Assembly (NCBI GenBank): GCA_023678885.1
Contig: CM042985.1
Span: 4,948,985-5,012,984 of the forward strand
Reading direction: 5' to 3'
Length of the DNA stretch: 64,000 nt
Source: Pogostemon cablin
Taxonomy: Eukaryota > Streptophyta > Magnoliopsida > Lamiales > Lamiaceae
The first letter of the stretch is position 1; every line of letters starts with the position of its first letter. Below the pieces are notes generated by a model that saw only the letters and a list, made by a program, of their open reading frames with translations, made no database searches and had not been told where the DNA came from. A program made the translations under genes and the position numbers. This document shows positions 10,601 through 24,318 of this stretch, piece by piece.

Positions 10601-12911
10601 TATATGTTTCTTAATAAATGTATTTTTTTACATTTAGTGGCGGATAATGTTATTATTTGAGGCGTAAAACATATTATATTACACCTTAAATTCTGATATT
10701 TTATTATTGTTTTATATTTTATTTAAAAGAGTAGTAATTAATCTATTTAAAAAGTAATTTTTAATGGATTAAAAAATAATTTTGCAAAATTAAAAAGTAC
10801 GGTGAAATGTGAATTGGGTTAGAGTAGCTCATCAATAAATAATAAAGTCCAATTAATATTTTTTTAATAATTTTTTATTTATTTTCCAAATTCATGCAGA
10901 AATGCTCCATCAAGTGTATTCGACCTAGCCCAAGCTTGATTCTGATTGGTCTTCGCAACCCAATAACTTTTTGCCAAGTAATTGGGCCACCAGCTCATCA
11001 GTCAGATTAAATATGTTTTTTCTTGGTATTTGTTAAACAATATTTTTCGATTAATTTGGCCCGATCCATTTAGACCGGTTCAATCGCTACTCCAACAAAT
11101 TTAAGATTTTGGTTAATTTTTTAATATTAGATTTTGATTTTGAAAACTTAATAAATAGTGGTATACAATATGTTTATTTTTAAGGTTTTGGTATAATAGA
11201 TTTTAATTTTATGTTAAATTAATGTATAAGAAAATATTAATTTATCTAAAAATAGATGAGACATCAGAGAAGTAATATAATTGAGGAGAGATAATACTAA
11301 AAGGTAGGTGTCTTCGGGACTATATGGTTTATCTTATTATTATATATATATATATATATAATTATAATTAAATGATATTTATTAGTATTATTATTTATTA
11401 AAGAAATGAGTATAAGACGAGCTCGAACTCAAATAGTCATGGATCGAGCTGAATTCGAGTCTTAACGAGTTGAATCAAGTTGAGCCGAATTCGAGCAGCT
11501 TGTTTATTTTAACAGCTCTAAACATAGATAATACTATTTCTTTCCACTTTATTTACTACATAAAAGTACTCCAAAAGTAAATAAAGTGTCAAAAAAATTC
11601 TTAAACAATGTGCAATAAACCATTCTATATAAAAAAGGAGTATATTATGTAAATTTTCATATTTTCCACATTCTAAAAATAGTATTTCATAGTATTACAA
11701 TACAATGTTAGTATCATTCCCCAAAACCCAATAATTTTTTTTAATTTTTAAAATTAAATTATCCAAAATACTTTTAATTTATCTATATCATATATTTTAA
11801 ACAATATTAACATCATCGCAACATTACAATTCTACAAAATATCACTACATTTTATACTTAATTTACAAAAATTTTCATGAGACAGGTCAACCCATCATTA
11901 AAATATGCTTATTATATAAATAAAGTATATTTAATGTTAAAATATATTTTTTAAAGTATGCTTGAATATTTTAGTGATGGATCGACTCATCTCACATCTG
12001 TCTCACATTTGTCTCACAAATAACTCGTATCATAACACTTTCTCTTATAAACTTATTTTATGTTATATTATACATTCAAAATGCATTTTTTCTCCGCATA
12101 TTCACATTTTTAATTAAAAAAAAGTGAGTGATTAAGTATAATTTTATTTGATTATATATATATGTATTTATTTACATCACGCAGTCATAAATTTAATGTA
12201 TATATTATCCAGTCACATGGATGCGTGACATATATTTGAATGTTTTCTTAACATTGACTAACCTTAACAGTCTTTATCATTCATTATATGTCTCTTATTT
12301 ATAGTTTTAAGGAATGATGATATTACTCGGAAGGAAACAGATTTTGGCTGCAAGTAGTGAAGGGATCGATTTTATACTTTATTATTACAAGGTTCAATGC
12401 TCAACAAACTAATTCATTTCATTTCAAATTAGTGATAGAAAATTCTATCTGATTGAATTTTTTTCATAAAATATTTTAATAAAATAAAGTTGACTAATGG
12501 CAGAATTAAAATTTGTCATTCATATTGTATGGTTCCAATTTTCTTAAAATCGTATTAACTGAATACTCGCCCATCGACATATATTTAGATCATTGTAATT
12601 AAAAAAAAAAAAGACAAATATTGAGGTTGTTGGATAAAGTGGTGTTTCTTTTTTTGGGTGAAAGGTCTTGTGGGACAAACAAATGAGGAAAGTGAGAAAA
12701 GTATTATGAGACGGAGGGAGTATTAAATAATTTTATTTAAGAATAAAAATATTGAAACATATTTTGATATTTTCATTATTAAATTGTTGATGTTTCATTT
12801 GTATTAATCACGCTGATTATGCGTGACAAGATAAAAAAATTGGTAACGTTTATAATAAAAAGTGATATTAATAAATAAAAAGTAATAACGAGGTTGAGAA
12901 TTATTTTATAC
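10601..12911. other. AT-rich intergenic region with repeat remnants
   Basis: No gene seen. It holds a gctcgaactc/gagccgaattcgag remnant (11,410-11,520), a short (TA)n run at about 11,341-11,360, a GTGAGACG-family fragment (about 11,878-12,030) and a lone Stowaway right end, gacggagggagta, at 12,710-12,722. Confidence 0.6.
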
Positions 12912-13151
12912 TCCCTCCGGCCACTTGAAAGGTAACCGTTTGCTGTTTCCACGTGGACAATTCTAAGGTCTTTATTTGCTGTTTGCACTTGGATTAATTG
13001 AGTATTATTATTATAGATAAAGTGAGTAGTTGTATTAGAGGGAAGTGGTGGGTTATATTGTGTACTTTCTTTACTAAATAAATAAAATTAATACATTTGA
13101 AGCAGACTCCAAGAATAGTGAAACGAGTACCTTGTAAGTGGCTGGAGGTAG
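12912..13151. mobile_element. Stowaway MITE, 240 bp
   Basis: Left end ctccctccggccacttg and right end aagtggctggaggtag are inverted repeats with TA on both sides. The interior shows the family word gagtagttgtattagag. Confidence 0.88.
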
Positions 13152-13177
13152 TATATAAAAAGTGATATATTTTAGGC

Positions 13178-13422
13178 AAAGACTCGTGTGAGACCGTCTC
13201 ACGGAAAGACTTACTTGAGACGGCCAGTGAGTGATAACTTTTATGAAGGAATGTGATAATAAATTAATGAAAATTGATAATATTCTTTCATGAACAATTT
13301 ATAATATAAATAAAAAATGATAATATTTTATAGCGAAAGTGATAATGATTTATAGCGAAAGTGATAATTATTTTAAAAAGTAAAACATGGTCTCACGTGA
13401 GACAGTCTCACGCAAGACCTAC
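13178..13422. mobile_element. MITE with GTGAGAC ends and gtgataat interior repeats
   Basis: The left end contains gtgtgagaccgtctcacgg, itself a palindrome; the right end contains tctcacgtgagacagtctca. The interior repeats agcgaaagtgataat twice. A decayed relative with aaaagtgataat repeats and cgtgagatggtgtcacgc lies at 54,400-54,700. Confidence 0.75.
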
Positions 13423-13799
13423 CCTATATTTTAAAAGAAAATTAATATATATTTAATATATAATGATAACTAAATATAAAATTATTAATATATAATGATA
13501 ACTAATTATAAAATTGTAAAATGAACAAGAAAGTCTCAATGTGTATTTTTATTTTATATTTATAGTAGGATAAATTTAAATTAGTATTCCACATATTTTT
13601 TAATTTATTTTATTTTCATAAATCTTTTGAACTTTGAATTTCTAAAAAATAAATAAATTAATTAATTATAATTACACGTTTATTAAGTAACATTAGTCAC
13701 AAAGAAACCAAATAACAAAGATGTTATACTATAAAGAATATTAAATTATTAATATATAAATATTGGCACTGACGAGTTGACCAAAGGAAGCGGTGGGTT
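13423..13799. other. Intergenic, short tandem duplication
   Basis: Repeated word attaatatataatgataact at about 13,440-13,520, otherwise nothing recognisable. Confidence 0.5.
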
Positions 13800-15620
13800 A
13801 AACAGATGAAATGAACAGAGTTCGACATATCATTACACGTATCCATACACGCGTCGCACTAATAAGAAATCAACGTTTAACATTAAAAGAGACGCGTGTG
13901 AGCAGAATATTGACAGACGCGTGTCGAACATGTAGAGAGCTTGAAAGACGTGTGTCGAACATGTAGGAGCGGCATGGAGAGATACGTTGGGAAAAATGAA
14001 CAGAAAAAAGGAAGATGAAAAGTAAATAGAAAAGAAATGAACAAAAAAAGAGAAGGTATATAAATAAAATAAACAGAAAATACGCATCTTCGGAGACGAA
14101 TGATCAGAAAAAGAGATGGTGGGTTTATATTATAAACATAAAATACACATCTTAAGCATAGAGACAAATGAACAGAAATAAAATTAGGAGTAAAAGTATT
14201 ATAAACAGAAAATATGCATCTTCAATATGGAGACAGATGAACAGAAAATGAGATGGAGAGTAAATATTATTAAAAAAAAACGAATAATTACACTAATAAT
14301 TATCCACGACAATATTGAGAATAAACAACAAAATACATCAATAACTACATGAGACAAAATTCATCTGTATAGATACAATTAATTAATTTGCAATATATGC
14401 AAAAACACTAATCAATTCACAAAATAAATCAAACAAAAAAACTATCACATTTTAAATCACAAGACCTGTACTTAACAAACACACAAATCACTAAATAATA
14501 ACTGTAATGTACTAACTATTTTTAGTACTATTCGCCAATGAACCAACTAGCCCATTCAATCAGGCCCAAACTCCACTCTAACAATAATTTCAAGGCCAAA
14601 TTAATTAATCTGAAACTTTAAATTACTCATTATGCAAGTCTGGAATTTGGGCTTACACGGCCCATTGTTCATACCATCCCAGTCATATTGTCATCTAAAA
14701 TTCTCAATCGACCATTGATTGTTTCTTATTGACTGTTTATCTATTTAATTGATCGATATATGGATTATTATTATTTTATTTATTTATATGATTAATCAGT
14801 AGATTGCATCTATTTCTTTTCATATTTTTATTTAGTACTCGATTAACATTTTACAAAATTTAATAATTTTTATTTAGTTATTTATTAATTCTATCAATTG
14901 TAGAGAGTGACGCTATATTTTTAAGTGTTCATCTTAAATTCGACTTACACTCTAATAAAAGGATAATATACTACCTAACTAATGCTCCACACACTTTAAT
15001 CTTAAAATTACCATCAGATTTTTAAAATATATAATAATATACTTTATAATTTATTTATTAAAAAATCATTTTACTTATAAAAATATAAGTTAAAATAACT
15101 TATTTTAATAACTATTTGTGAACTTGAAATTGCGACAGGATGACTAATAAATAAATAATAAGTTACGTTTGCATGTTATATATGAAAGTGACAATTTAAA
15201 AAATAAAGTATATAAGGTTATTTGTATTTGGAACTTTAATTATTTTTCAGAAGTGAAAATATAATGGAACTGAGGAAATGTAAAATCTTTACTATATGCA
15301 GAATCAGTTACATAATTGTCTTTTAAAATATTACGTTCATGGCATCTCAAAAGAAATTGCGTATACGTGTTATCTCAATAATTTTTATTATATTTTAAAA
15401 TAATACATATTTATTATTAGTATTATTATTTATTTATTTTATTATTATATCACCACCCTTAATATTTGATTGTTTATATTTGAAAATGCAAAACTTCAGC
15501 CCACTCAGCCCATTTACACGCACACTCCCATTGGTAAATAAACGGGCCTAATTTGTAAGGCATTTTTTTTTTATATAATTTTGAAAAGATGTGATATGTA
15601 TACAGCTATAAAAATTAAGG
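13800..15620. repeat. Local segmental duplication, arm A
   Basis: This arm is similar, with substitutions and indels, to 16,700-17,269 joined to 26,685-27,585 and 28,373 onward (arm B). Shared landmarks in the same order: an array of units containing gaacagaaaaagagatgg and aaatacgcatctt; cgacaatattgagaataaac; aatttgcaatatatgcaaaaaca; ttcgccaatgaaccaact; gcttacacggcccattgttc; taaataaacgggcctaattt; tgtatacagc. No gene is encoded. Arm A lacks the elements present in arm B and so shows their empty sites. Confidence 0.85.
13960..14280. repeat. Decayed minisatellite, unit about 65-70 bp
   Basis: Four to five imperfect units, each with a word like gagacaaatgaacagaaa followed by gagatgg, a tatta-rich part and aaatacgcatcttc. 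The same array occurs in arm B at 16,730-17,040. Next to both arrays stand several copies of acgtgtgtcgaacatg or acgtgttcaacaga. Confidence 0.75.
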
Positions 15621-16030
15621 AATATAATAATATTTTATTTTTTAATGTGTATTGAGATGGGAGAATGATATTTTAATGTATAATAAATATTTGTATTAGT
15701 ATTGTAGGTGAGTTACATGAAGATATTTTAATTGTTTTGGATGAGTCTCTTATATTTAAAAAGGTAATGTAATCATTAGAATGTGACGTACAAAAAGAAA
15801 ATATGTAACCATTAAATTGAGACGAAGAAAGTATATTTTTACAAATTAAAGTGTATATCCTTAAAAAAATCAAAATGTATATATTATGCACATATGAACA
15901 CAAAACACCACCTCAATATTAATTTGTTACAATTAAGTTTAAGTAATGATCGATGTAATAATGTAATGGTTAATATAAAATGCCTTTTCACACGAGTGGC
16001 ATCAATAGAGAATGCATTTATTTTATTTTA

Positions 16031-16115
<85 letters not shown>

Positions 16116-16699
16116 GGTTCTTGTGCCCTGGATACCATGCCCCTTTGCAATTTTCATGCCCCTTTACAATTTAAACCCCTACCAATATATAAATTTAAAT
16201 AGAATATAAAGGGGAGGGTTGCGTTCATACGGGGACACGACGTGTCCCGGAGGCGAAGGAGCTTTTAATTTGGAATGAAAGATGTTACACACTATGAGGA
16301 GTTTTAATCCTTGAAGAGCGAGGTGAAGTATATAGTATATATATAGTCTGTATTTGTCTATTACTCCTATTATTTATCTACTCCGGGCCTGATACCATAC
16401 CTAGGCAATATAAAATTAACTTAAAATAGTAGTATAATAATTTAGTAATATATTAGTTCATCTTCATACAACGGTAAATTATTATTTTCCTGTTATTTTC
16501 AAGTGCAAGTATAATCTAAATATTTTATAAGTACTCGTATAATAATTTTAGTTCTAAGTATTTTAGGTAAATAATTATTTTCTTGTTATTTTCAAGTGCA
16601 AGTATATAATCTAAGTATTTTAGAAGTACTTGTATAATAATTTCAGTTTAACAAGACTCAAATATACGTTGACAGTCCTCATGCGCCCATCACCACTAG
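15621..16699. other. Spacer between duplication arms
   Basis: No gene seen. Apart from the (TA)n run there is a short GC-richer patch at 16,200-16,260 holding the palindromic word ggacacgacgtgtcc, and a tandem duplication near 16,480-16,640 (ttttcaagtgcaagtata twice). Confidence 0.6.
16034..16111. repeat. (TA)n microsatellite, about 39 units
   Basis: Uninterrupted alternating TA over 78 bases, in the gap between the two duplication arms. The Tyr-Ile open frames through it are an artefact of the repeat. Confidence 0.98.
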
Positions 16700-17269
16700 G
16701 CCACTGAGAGATAGTATATACTATTCATTACAGAAAATAAACAGAAAAAGAAATGGAAAGTAAATTAAATAAATAAAAAATAAGTGTATTTAGCATAAAC
16801 ACAAATGAACAGAAAAAGTCAAGTCTCAAATATACGTTGTCACCGAGAGATTATGTAATAACTTCTACATATATACTACTTATTACAGATAATACGCGTC
16901 TTTAGCATGGAGACAAATGAATAGAAAAAGAGATAGAAAGTAAATTAAATAAACTAAAAATACGCATATTCAGTATGGACACAAATGAACAGAAAAAGAG
17001 ATGGAGAGTGAATATTATAAACAAAAAATACGCGTGTCAAACATAGGTGGGTAGTAGGACGTGTTGAACATAAAGAGAAATGAATAGAAAGACGTGTTCA
17101 ACAGACATAATAGTGAAAAAGCAAACGTGTTCAACAGACTAGTGAAAAAGCAGATAAAGACAAAATACATCAGAGAAATGAATAGAAATACGTGTTCAAC
17201 AGACGATAATAGTGAAAAAGGAGATAAAGACAAAAATACATCAATATCTACCCGACAATAATGAGAAAT
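16700..17269. repeat. Segmental duplication, arm B, left part
   Basis: Counterpart of 13,800-14,320: the minisatellite units, the acgtgttcaacaga words and cgacaataatgagaaat. It is interrupted at 17,269 by the copia insertion and resumes at 26,685 with gaaataaacaataaaatac, so the two sides rejoin exactly in the order seen in arm A. Confidence 0.85.
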
Positions 17270-17849
17270 TGTCGTGATAAACGCTCAATGATCTCACAAA
17301 CACTCAAGATCACACTCACATGAAATAATAAAACTTGAATCAGAATGAAAAGCATGCACAGATGTATAGTGGTTCGGTTATGAATAACCTACATCCACTT
17401 TAGGGAGAAAAAACTGTATTATCACTCAATGCTTACAACCAATAAGAGACCGATCTCAATCAGCTGTCTAGAAGTACAAAATGAAGCTCACAAACTGTCA
17501 AACTCAAAGTATGAAAAACTAATGTGATCGTGCTAATTTGAGCTCTTATATCTTGCTACTCCCTCAACCTATTGATCCGGTTGAACCTTCACTAGATAGC
17601 CCTCACTTAGTAGATAAGATGCAGCTACATAGCCAGTTCCAGGTAGCTTGATTAATTGCCCAAAAAATGCTCCAAATCCAGCTGCACACCCATGCTTCAA
17701 TTTGGTAGTTTTCATCAGTTGTGTTGTTTGAGCTGTTGTAACAGCTCCAACTGCTTCCAACTTGCATGCAACACACTATGATCATTGTTGAGCCTCTAAT
17801 GAACACAATTCAAGTGTAAAACACCCCATGCATGCATTTATTATTATCA
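17270..17849 (-). repeat. 3' LTR of the copia element
   Basis: Matches 21940-22135 and 26299-26684. Shared words in order: ctcaatgatctcacaaacac, tcactagatagccctcactt, ccccatgcatgcat. This uninterrupted copy shows that gatctcaatcagct was continuous before the Athila-like element entered the other LTR. Confidence 0.97.
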
Positions 17850-17907
17850 ATCTCCACCTTAGATGTATGCATGCTCAATGCGATCTCTTCTCCCCACTTT
17901 GCTGCTT

Positions 17908-20900
17908 TTAAGGAACAACAACCTTTATGTCTTCATGCATACCAACTAAAGTCTTGCACATCTCAAATTTTGCTGTTGGCAATGCTTTAGTAAGCTGATA
18001 TTTGCTGCTGGCAATGCTTTAGTAAGACCATCAGCTGGATTCACAGCTGTATCAATCTTCCTTATAGCAACAACACCACTTTCCTCCATATCTCTTACAA
18101 AGTATAGCTTAACATCAATGTGTTTTGTCCTTTCATGATATCCCTAATGCTTAGCTAAGTGTATTGCACTTTGGTTGTCATAATACACTATTACAGTATC
18201 CTGATATTCCCCCAATTCCTTCAGCAAACTAACAAGCCATACTCATTCTTTAATTGCTTCAGTTAATGCAATGAACTCAACTTCTGTAGTTGATAATGCC
18301 ACTACAGACTGATGGCTTGCTTTCCAACTCACTGATGTGCCATACATATTGAATACATACCCTGTAAGAGATTTCCTAGAATCCAAGTTTGCTGTAAAAT
18401 CAGCATCAACATATCCAATGACAACATCTGATTTTGCTTCCCTTTTCTGAAATTTTAACCCAGCTTGTTCAGTTCCTTTGACATATCTCAATGCCCATTT
18501 GACTAATTCCCAATGCTGCTTCCCTGGACAACTTAATAATCTACTGATTAAGTTCAACACATAAGTAAGATCAGGCCTACTACAAACCATAGCATACATA
18601 AGACCGCTTACTGAACTTGCATAAGGAATCCTGCTCATTTGAGCTATCTCTCTGTCAGATTTAGCTCCATTAAGTAGTGACAGACTCAATCCTTGCTTGA
18701 CAAGTATTGTAACAGACTTGCACTCATCCATATTATACCTTTTGAGTACTTTAACAAGACAATATTGCTGTTTCAACACAAGTGTACCAGCTGATCTGTC
18801 TCTACTTATTTCCATACCTAATATCATCTTAAATTCTCCTAGATCCTTCATTTCAAACTCATATTTGAGTACTTCCTTCACTGCATCAATGTCTTGAATG
18901 CTCTTACAAGCAATCAAGATATCATCTACAGAGAGTAGTAAGTATGTGTAACAGCTGTTTTCTTCCTTGATGTATACACAGCTGTCATAAAGACTTCTCT
19001 GAAATCCATTAGCAACTATATATTCATCAAACATCAAGTACCATTGTCTTGGACTTTGTTTAAGTCCATACAGAGACTTGAGTAATATACAGGCCTTTGT
19101 ATCAGCCCTCTCAACTGTAACACCCTCTGGTATTTTTATATAGATACTTTCTTCCAACTTCTCATATAAAAATGCAGTAGTTACATCCATCTGATGAAGC
19201 TTAAGATCGTATTGAGCTACTAGTACTAGTAACACTCTGATTGAATAGTGTTTGACAATTGAGAAGATTTTATTATAATCTTCCATTCCTTCTGTGAAAA
19301 ATCCCTAGCCACTAGTCTAGCTTTGTATCTTACTCCACCTTCAGCTGCAAGTGCAGGTTTCCTTTTGAATATCCACTTATATCCAACTAACTTATGTGAT
19401 TTTGGCTTGTCAACTATTTTCCATGTTCCATTTTTAATTAGCGACAACGATTCTTCTTCAATGGCTACAAGCCATTTGTTTACGTCTTGACTAGCCAATG
19501 TCAGTATAGTTCCTAGGTTCATAAGCTTCAACTTCAACTGCTGTATATAGTGCAAATGACACTATATCAGCTTGTACATACTTTGCAGGTGGCATCTATC
19601 CCTTGCAAGTTGATAAGTATTTGGTTGTCCTTGAACCCTTGATACTTCATCTATACATCTGTCAGTAGAGTTATCTTCACCTTCACCAACTCTGATCATG
19701 TCTTGAGATTCTACCTCATGCTCAGATTATTTGCTCTGTTTATCCTTGATAAGTGGCATTTTGTTTTCAATAAAAATAACATCTCTACTGACCATGAGCC
19801 TGCTCTCATCATAACACCATAGTTTATACTTTTTTACTCCCTTAGGATAACCTATCATAATATATTTAAGTGCTCTAGGTTCAGCTTATCCTGTTTCACA
19901 TGAGCATAAGCTTGACAACCTATAATTCTAAGGTGTGAGTAAATATGGACCTTATTAGACCACATATCCTCTGGAGTTTTGAAGTTGAGAGCTGTAGCAG
20001 GACATAAGTTGATCAGATAAGCTGCAGTTGCAGCTAATTCTCTCCAAAATATCTTGCTTAAACCTGTACTGCTTAACATGCATCTGATCCTTTGTAAGAG
20101 TGTCTGATTCATCCTCTCTGCAATGCCATTTTGTTGAGGAGTTCCAGGGACAGTCTTGTGTCCCTTAATACCTCTTTCCATGCAGTATGAATTAAACTCT
20201 TCAGATACAAATTCTAACACATTATCTCCTTAAGTACTTCAAATTACTTCATGTGCTATTCTGAGTTTCTGTCAGCCAATTTTTGAATGTAGTGAATGCT
20301 TTATCCTTAGTTTTCAGAACCTAAATCCATAGATTCCTTGAATAATCATCAATTATGGTCATGATGTACCTTCTTCCACCTCTGGTTATTGTCTTTGAAG
20401 GTCCCAGAGATCTGAATGAATATAGTCCATTCTTGCTTTGGTTGTATGTTCTGATTCACCAAACTTAAGTCTCTTGGACTTACCAATGATGCAATGTTCA
20501 CAATGCCTGATATTCTCTCTGTACTAAACTTGATCACTTGTTGCTTAGCCAATCCTTGCATCCCCCTTTTACTAACATGACCCAACCTACCATGCCATAG
20601 CTTGGCATCATCCTGCTCATCAGTGTTGTGCACATGTCCAACAACTACACTTCCATCCAAGAAATACAAATCAGATTTCCTAGTTCCTTTCATGACTACC
20701 TTATTACCCTTAGTCACTGTGAAACTCCCCTTTTCAGATTTGAATCACATCCTTGAGAATCAAGCATATGAGATTCTTTTTTAATCCAGGAACATATCTA
20801 ACATTCCTAAGAAGCCTCTGAACTCCATCAAACATGAGTAATCTGATGGATCCCACTCCTTTAATCTTACAAGATTGATCATTACCTAATAATACTGATC

Positions 20901-21888
20901 CTTCTTCCTGATACTTCAATTCTTCAAATCAATGCTTTATGGGTGTCATATGGAAAGTACACCCTGAATCCAATACCCACTCAGAAGATACATCTGATGA
21001 TGTGATGGACAGAGCTCAATGTCTTCCATACAAGTATTATTTTGTAATTCTCCAACCTGATTTACCTGATTCTTTTGATTTCCAGCACGTGCATTGGCTT
21101 TTTTGGACTTGTTATCCTTCCATTTTGCACATTGTTTCTTGAAGTGACCTGGTTCATGACAGTAGTAACACTTCTTTCCAGTTGACTATCTTGTTGCATT
21201 CTTCTTTTGATCAGCATTGCCTCCCTTGTTCCCTTTCTTGTTTTGGTTTTCTTTCTTGGCAAAGAGTCCTTCTGCACCTAACTTTTCATTGTTGTCAGCT
21301 CCCTCTTCTAGATCTTTTAATCTAAGTGCTTTCAGCACATCTTCTAACATCACAACATTCTTTCCTCCATAGAGAAGAGCATATTTGAAATGCCTTTGTG
21401 ATCTTAGCAGTGCAGACAACAACATGATGGTCTTATCCTCACTGGTCAGCTTGAAATCAACACTTTCAAGATCATCTGTGATCTTGCAGAACTTATCAGC
21501 TTGATCCATCAGAGGCTTTTCATCAGTCATCTTGAAAGCATGAAGCCTTTGCCTCAAATGCAATTTATTTGCAGATGATTTAACCATAAATAGAGCTTCC
21601 AATTTATTCCATACACCAACAGCAGTTGTCTCCTTTGATACTTCTCTTAGTACTTTATCACTTAGGCATAAGATTATTGTAGAATAGGCCTTTTGAAGTA
21701 CCTGATCATCCATTGGACCTCTTACACCACCTGCAGCAGCCTGAGGATCTCTGAGTATTTCAATCTTCAATGGTGGAGGTGGTTTCAATGCATCCATCAA
21801 ACCTTGCTGCATGAGGACAGCTTTATCTTCAATTTCCACAGGTTGTAATCTTATTTTTCTGTGAGTTTTTCAATATCAAATCTTGTGG
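17908..21888 (-). pseudogene. Ty1/copia gag-pol polyprotein, broken
   Basis: Read on the minus strand. gag begins at the ATG at 21886-21888, but a stop follows within 15 codons and the frame resumes near 21,839 to 21,186. A CCHC zinc knuckle (CYYCHEPGHFKKQC) lies near 21,150. The protease motif is LDSGCTFHM near 20,960. The GAG-pre-integrase box has LWHGRLGHVSKRGM (near 20,600). Integrase shows GTPQQNGIAERMNQT (near 20,130). Reverse transcriptase shows KARLVARDFSQ, QMDVTTAFLY, LKSLYGLKQSPRQWY and SVDDILIA in place of the usual YVDD (19,360-18,900). RNase H follows to SWKASHQSVVALSTTE. Stops at 18,243 and near 18,150 break the end, and a partial duplication at about 17,945-18,030 repeats LTKALP. 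Final stop at 17,908. The order with integrase before RT defines copia; the RNase H end looks Tork-like, which is a guess. Confidence 0.93.
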
Positions 21889-22135
21889 TGTTCATCTTGA
21901 ATGCTTGCTGTGTGTTTGTTTCCCACAGATGACGCCAATTGTTGTGCTAAATGCTCAATGATCTCACAAACACTCAAGATCACACTCACATGAAATAATA
22001 AAACTTGAATCAAAATGAAAAGCTTTCACAAAGATGTATAGTGGTTTGTTATGAATAACCTACATTCACTTTGGGAAGAAAAAACTATATTATCACTCAA
22101 TGCTTACAACCAAGAAGAGACTGATCTCAATCAGT

Positions 22136-24054
22136 GTTGAGAGTGGAATTTCACGTATTTTAGGTCTCACATTACACCGTTTTTGATAGAATGTGGCCAT
22201 GATTTTGTATAGAATGGCATGGTTTTCATATTTACATGATTTTGATGCTACTAAGGTATTTTTTTGAGTTTTGAAGGGTAAAACATGATCAAAAGTTCAA
22301 AGTTGGAATGAGGAGTGAAAGTGAGAAGGAATGCTGAAAAATACAGTCCACGTTGCACAAATTTCTGTATTCTTATAGACGTCCAAATTGATCATGTGAA
22401 ATATGGTTTGAAAGCCACAAAAGAGAGGGTCATTTTGGCATAAAGAACACCTCAATTGGATTTCAAACGAGAAAGTTATGATCAAAGTGCTAACATCGCG
22501 CATGCTGTACCGAGGAGCCACTTTGAATGACTTTTTACATATTCAAATGTTAGAGTTTCATAGAAAGCCAAGGAAGAGAGGAACACGTGAGCACAAAAAT
22601 CACTAAATTTGGAGTCCGTATGAATAAGTTATGCTCAAAACGGTGAGATCGCGCAGTGCAGTTTCTGCAGCTCGGCGGGTAGCGAGCGGCGAGCGGCACT
22701 TCCACGTGACCAAAAGCTACCGAGCTGGTGTCCCACGGAGCTTACACGACGTCCAGGTGTCACCCATATGCTGCTCGGCAGGTTTGGGGGCCGCTCGGCA
22801 ATCAGCTCGGCTCGAGCTAGGTGCCGAGCGGCCCAAAATCGAGCCCAGTCGGGGCCTGTTCGATGCAGCAGCGTATATATACCCTCAAGTCGCGATTCTG
22901 AAGAGCTTAGAGAGATCGAGACGTCAATCGGAGAGAGCCCAGCCATAAACCATCATCAATCCACACTCCTATCACACCCATAGCAGATTACAATCTGATT
23001 TCATCATCCATCCAATTCCACAAGGGTTTCAAGTGCTAATTGAGAGAAAATCAAGCAATTGAAGAGACGGAGAAGGAACGTGAGATTGCTCCTACACTAG
23101 GGTTTCACAATTCCTATCTATTCCTTTCTATTACTTTGATTATTGTTATGAATTGCTTAGCCATGAGGATTGCTTGTAATCTCATGGGCTAAATTTATAT
23201 ACAGTTCTAGGGTTTGATGGATTGATTTAATTGATTTGGGGATTTAGACCAAAGATTGGGATTTTATGCAGTTGAGCTTTTGATTTTACTTATTTTATTA
23301 AGACATGCTTTTCTGCTACGTAACGTCTTCATAATATATTCATGACATCCGCTATAATGCTTGGATTATTGTGTTAGCTTGTGTGCGTTCATGATTGGTA
23401 TTGTCTATCTGTTAGGGATTAGAGTAGCTCCGCTATAAGCACTTTAATTTCATGAACTGGTTAATCAAATACTTGATTAGTTTAGTGGAACAATGCAATT
23501 AGACAATCAAGTAGGAAGTTAATAGAACCTTGTAGTAATTTCAGAAAATATCTTGTTAGTCGGGCTTACCATCCGGAGGTATTGTTGCTTGCTTTGATTA
23601 GTATATAGGAATAAGGCTTGATAATATTTGCGCACCTTAAGATTTAAACCAGATTAGACTGTTAGCTTTGAATCGAATCATATTCGGTGGGATAACAGAG
23701 ATATGTGGTGTATTTTCAGTAAAACTGCATGAATGAACAATCGTAAGTTTAATAACCCAAATTAATTGGTCTCTACCTGATACCTTAGAACTGTTCGTTA
23801 TCTCTTGATTAGAAACTTTCTTTTATTTTTATTGCCTTTTAATTAATTTAGTTATTTATATTTTCAGTAATTTAGATAATTAATTCACTACAAATATTGA
23901 AAATCGGTTACACAATTCTGATTAATTAGTAATTCATAGTAAATAAATAATTAACTGTCTTAGCAGGATCGATAATTTAACTTGGGTACTTACTACTACA
24001 ATTGACATCCTTATACTAGAGGATTTAATTATAGTGCGCAGAAAAAGCCTATCA
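22136..24054 (+). repeat. 5' LTR of the Athila-like element
   Basis: The part from about 22,960 to 24,054 is almost identical to 25,160-26,293. The part 22,660-22,760 is very different from its counterpart, rich in gctcgg and gagcgg words. Open frames inside it (for example 22,635-22,946 on both strands) follow the GC-rich words and have no recognisable domain. Confidence 0.93.
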
Positions 24055-24174
24055 AGTTTTTGACGCCGTTGTGCTGGGGACAATTTTAATTATTTATTTT
24101 CTTTTATTACTTAGTTAATTAGAATATTTTCTTTGGGATTTAATTGTTTTACTTTGGATTTTTCTTGAAGTTGC

Positions 24175-24318
24175 ATGAAAACTAGGTCAAAGTCGAGAGC
24201 ACAAGATCTTGAATTTGATCCGGAAATTGAAGCTTCTGCGAGGAAAAGAAGAGTAAAATCAAAGAATAACAAAGCACCTCCTAAAGCAATTTTTGAGGAG
24301 GAAGAAGTGCTTTGTTGA
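24175..24318 (+). pseudogene. Athila-like gag, N-terminal stub of 47 residues
   Basis: Begins ATG AAA ACT AGG and reads MKTRSKSRAQ, then LEFDPEIEASARKRR, which is like the start of Athila gag proteins (the EPEIEKTAR type of motif). The frame runs into the right LTR at 24,313 and stops there at TGA 24,316-24,318. The remainder of gag and all of pol are deleted, with the gag stub joined directly to the LTR start. Confidence 0.75.

Noticed and set aside
15980..16209. Open frames of alternating Tyr-Ile
   Set aside because: Pure translation of the (TA)n microsatellite.
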